This document shows positions 4,792 through 6,044 of a stretch of DNA of 6,044 bases, piece by piece (position 1 is the stretch's first letter; each line of letters opens with the position of its first letter). The stretch comes from Opitutia bacterium (GTDB taxonomy: Bacteria > Verrucomicrobiota > Verrucomicrobiia > Opitutales > Seribacteraceae): positions 1 through 6,044 of the forward strand of contig JABGUO010000131.1 of assembly GCA_018646565.1 (NCBI GenBank). The letters run 5' to 3'. The notes beneath the pieces were generated by a model that was not told the DNA's origin, did no database searches, and saw only the letters and a list, made by a program, of their open reading frames with translations. Position numbers and translations under genes: made by a program.

Positions 4792-6044
4792 TTACGATTT
4801 CGGAATAAATTCATATTTAAAATGAGTAAAATACCGTTTAAATAAATCTCCCTTTCCTTCGATTGAAAAAGTTTTCTTTGCAACCTTTTCAATAAAAGGA
4901 AGGGCTTCCAAATATTGAGTCAATGCTTCTTGCTTTACACTATTTAACTCAATTAAGTGATTTCTTTTCTCGTTCGTGTCGGACTCCTTAAAGGTTTCAT
5001 CGATCCGAACTAAATATCTGCCAGAAAGTATTATTTTGTATCTTTTTTTTCCTTTCAAGAATTGAGTACCTATAATATTTTCTCGGCTTCTTGCAGAGAC
5101 TTCTTCAAACCTTAATTCATCAAACCAAGCATCCGATACATCAGCATGGTCCAATGATCCCTGCAACTGGTTAAGGAAATCTTGTATCACCCAACAGGAA
5201 AAACTTTTTTCACTGAATATTTGATTTCGTTCGAAAACCAATCGATTAAGTTTGTCAGTAAACAAGAATTTTTCCTGAAGTAATTCTTGGTCGGCAATAT
5301 TTGATTTTAGGTTTCTTGTCTCCTGCTGTATTGAACTGAGTTCTTTTTCCAGCTCATCCTCCAAAGATGATTTATTCAAAATGCCCGGTATTGGCAGTAA
5401 GGAGAAAATAAATGCGGCGATTAATAGTAGTGGTATTTTCTTTTTAAAGGATAAGTGCGTCAGCTTATTTGCAGGGAGTAAATTAAGAGGACGCTTTAAG
5501 GTATTCCCTTCATTACTATTCAAAATTGCAGTCGCAAGCCCAACTGGTTCGCCAATCATGTAAGGAAGAAGGGCGCGCATTTCTTGGCTTATTCCATCCT
5601 CTAACAGTAAGCTCTTCAGGGGGTCAAAATAATCAATATTTAGACTTTGGCTCTGGCTAAGGTACTCAGGTAAGTTGTTTAGCAGTGCACCTCTCCCGGC
5701 AAGAAACATCCTATTTGGAGACTTTCCTTTTTTAAGCCTTTTATAGGTTACAATTGATCGGGTAATTTCCTGACTTGCTCGATTTAAAAACTGCTGCGAG
5801 CAATTTTCCAGTACTTGGACGCTTGGGTCTTCCGGAGAAAACGCAACCTGTCCTGAAAAATAACTTTTTTTGATTTCCTCTGCTTTTTCAAATAATATCC
5901 CTAAACTGTCCGATATATTTTGTGTGAGAGCGTTTCCCCCAATTGCTATACTTCGTATAAGAAAGCCAGTGGGATTAATAAAAAGTAAATTCGTAGATTT
6001 TGCACCAACGTTAACAACAAGTGTCTCTTGTTCCTCTAATCCCA
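4792..6044 (-). CDS. Amuc_1101-like PilM-type actin-fold ATPase fused to a PilN-like membrane tail; 5' end beyond window
   Basis: The frame is open from the window edge to TAA at 4794-4792, giving 416 visible residues; the Met at 5709 is internal. The visible N-terminal part is the second half of a PilM/FtsA-type ATPase: VVNVGAKSTNLLFI (phosphate-2-like strand-turn), IRSIAIGGNALTQ, a helix FEKAEEIKKSYF, MFLAGRGALLNNLPEYL (adenosine-motif region) and NIDYFDPL. A short linker leads to NLLP at visible residues 187-190, the motif that opens PilN and binds PilM. Then come basic KKK, one membrane span at about 203-222 (IPLLLIAAFIFSLLPIPGIL), a coiled coil SSLEDELEKELSSIQQE, and a periplasmic strand-helix-strand fold (WFDELRFEEV, YKIILSGRYLVRI, KQEALTQYLEALPFIEKVAK, YFTHFKYEFIP) like PilN. 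PilM assembles on the cytoplasmic side of type IV pilus platforms. Gene order supports the same role. The fusion appears to be a feature of this verrucomicrobial lineage; I infer this from memory of Amuc_1101. Confidence 0.88.
   Translation of the reverse strand, partial: GLEEQETLVVNVGAKSTNLLFINPTGFLIRSIAIGGNALTQNISDSLGILFEKAEEIKKSYFSGQVAFSPEDPSVQVLENCSQQFLNRASQEITRSIVTYKRLKKGKSPNRMFLAGRGALLNNLPEYLSQSQSLNIDYFDPLKSLLLEDGISQEMRALLPYMIGEPVGLATAILNSNEGNTLKRPLNLLPANKLTHLSFKKKIPLLLIAAFIFSLLPIPGILNKSSLEDELEKELSSIQQETRNLKSNIADQELLQEKFLFTDKLNRLVFERNQIFSEKSFSCWVIQDFLNQLQGSLDHADVSDAWFDELRFEEVSARSRENIIGTQFLKGKKRYKIILSGRYLVRIDETFKESDTNEKRNHLIELNSVKQEALTQYLEALPFIEKVAKKTFSIEGKGDLFKRYFTHFKYEFIPKS

Noticed and set aside
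5381..5563. Plus-strand frame of 60 codons
   Set aside because: It is antisense to the NLLP motif and membrane span of the PilM/PilN-like gene.
5707..5709. ATG as the start of a separate 305-residue protein
   Set aside because: The frame continues upstream to the window edge with PilM-family sequence (GGN, AEEIKKSYF). The Met falls just before the AGRG motif, so it is internal.
1..6044. CRISPR array, tRNA/rRNA genes, insertion sequence or attachment site
   Set aside because: No direct repeats with spacers, no cloverleaf or rRNA-like stretch, no transposase or terminal repeats were seen. Nearly all of the window is explained by four co-directional genes.

Overview
All four genes in this window lie on the minus strand. 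Read in the direction of transcription (right to left) they form one tight cluster: a PilM-like ATPase fused to a PilN-like tail (4792-6044, 5' end outside the window), an Amuc_1100-like inner-membrane or lipid-anchored protein (3669-4781), an Amuc_1099-like single-pass protein (2399-3682), and the long N-terminal part of an Amuc_1098-like outer-membrane secretin (1-2297, 3' end outside the window). The order matches pilM-(N)-O-P-Q of type IV pilus clusters. As far as I recall, it also matches the Amuc_1101-1100-1099-1098 run of Akkermansia muciniphila, transcribed in the same direction.

The organism is therefore most likely a member of the Verrucomicrobiota. The best support is the resemblance of the second gene to Amuc_1100, including the shared C-K-K-x-N-I stretch, the ferredoxin-like strand/helix pattern and a low-complexity loop at the same place. 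The DNA is AT-rich and none of the visible starts has a clear Shine-Dalgarno sequence. I cannot assign a genus from this window; an Opitutales-type or uncultured lineage is only a guess.

Layout: 6044-4792 is PilM-like plus NLLP motif, one membrane span, coiled coil and a PilN-like fold. After a 10-base gap, 4781-3669 is the Amuc_1100-like gene. It overlaps the next gene by 14 bases, and that gene (3682-2399) begins with GTG. The only real gap (2298-2398) holds AT-rich DNA with a TATAAT-like hexamer but no convincing promoter or terminator. From 2297 to 1 there is an uninterrupted frame encoding a signal peptide, about 530 residues of TPR-like and coiled-coil helices, an N0 (STN-type) domain, and an N1-like domain split by a glycine-rich loop. 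The beta-barrel secretin domain should follow outside the window. This large secretin frame is easy to miss because neither its stop codon nor its end is in the window.

Inferred working model: the cytoplasmic PilM-like domain is tied covalently to the inner membrane through its PilN-like tail. The Amuc_1100-like and Amuc_1099-like proteins bridge the periplasm in the roles of PilO and PilP. The secretin forms the outer-membrane pore and reaches into the periplasm with a long helical arm. No pilin or motor ATPase is visible here, so whether the machine builds a pilus or secretes something else cannot be decided from this window.
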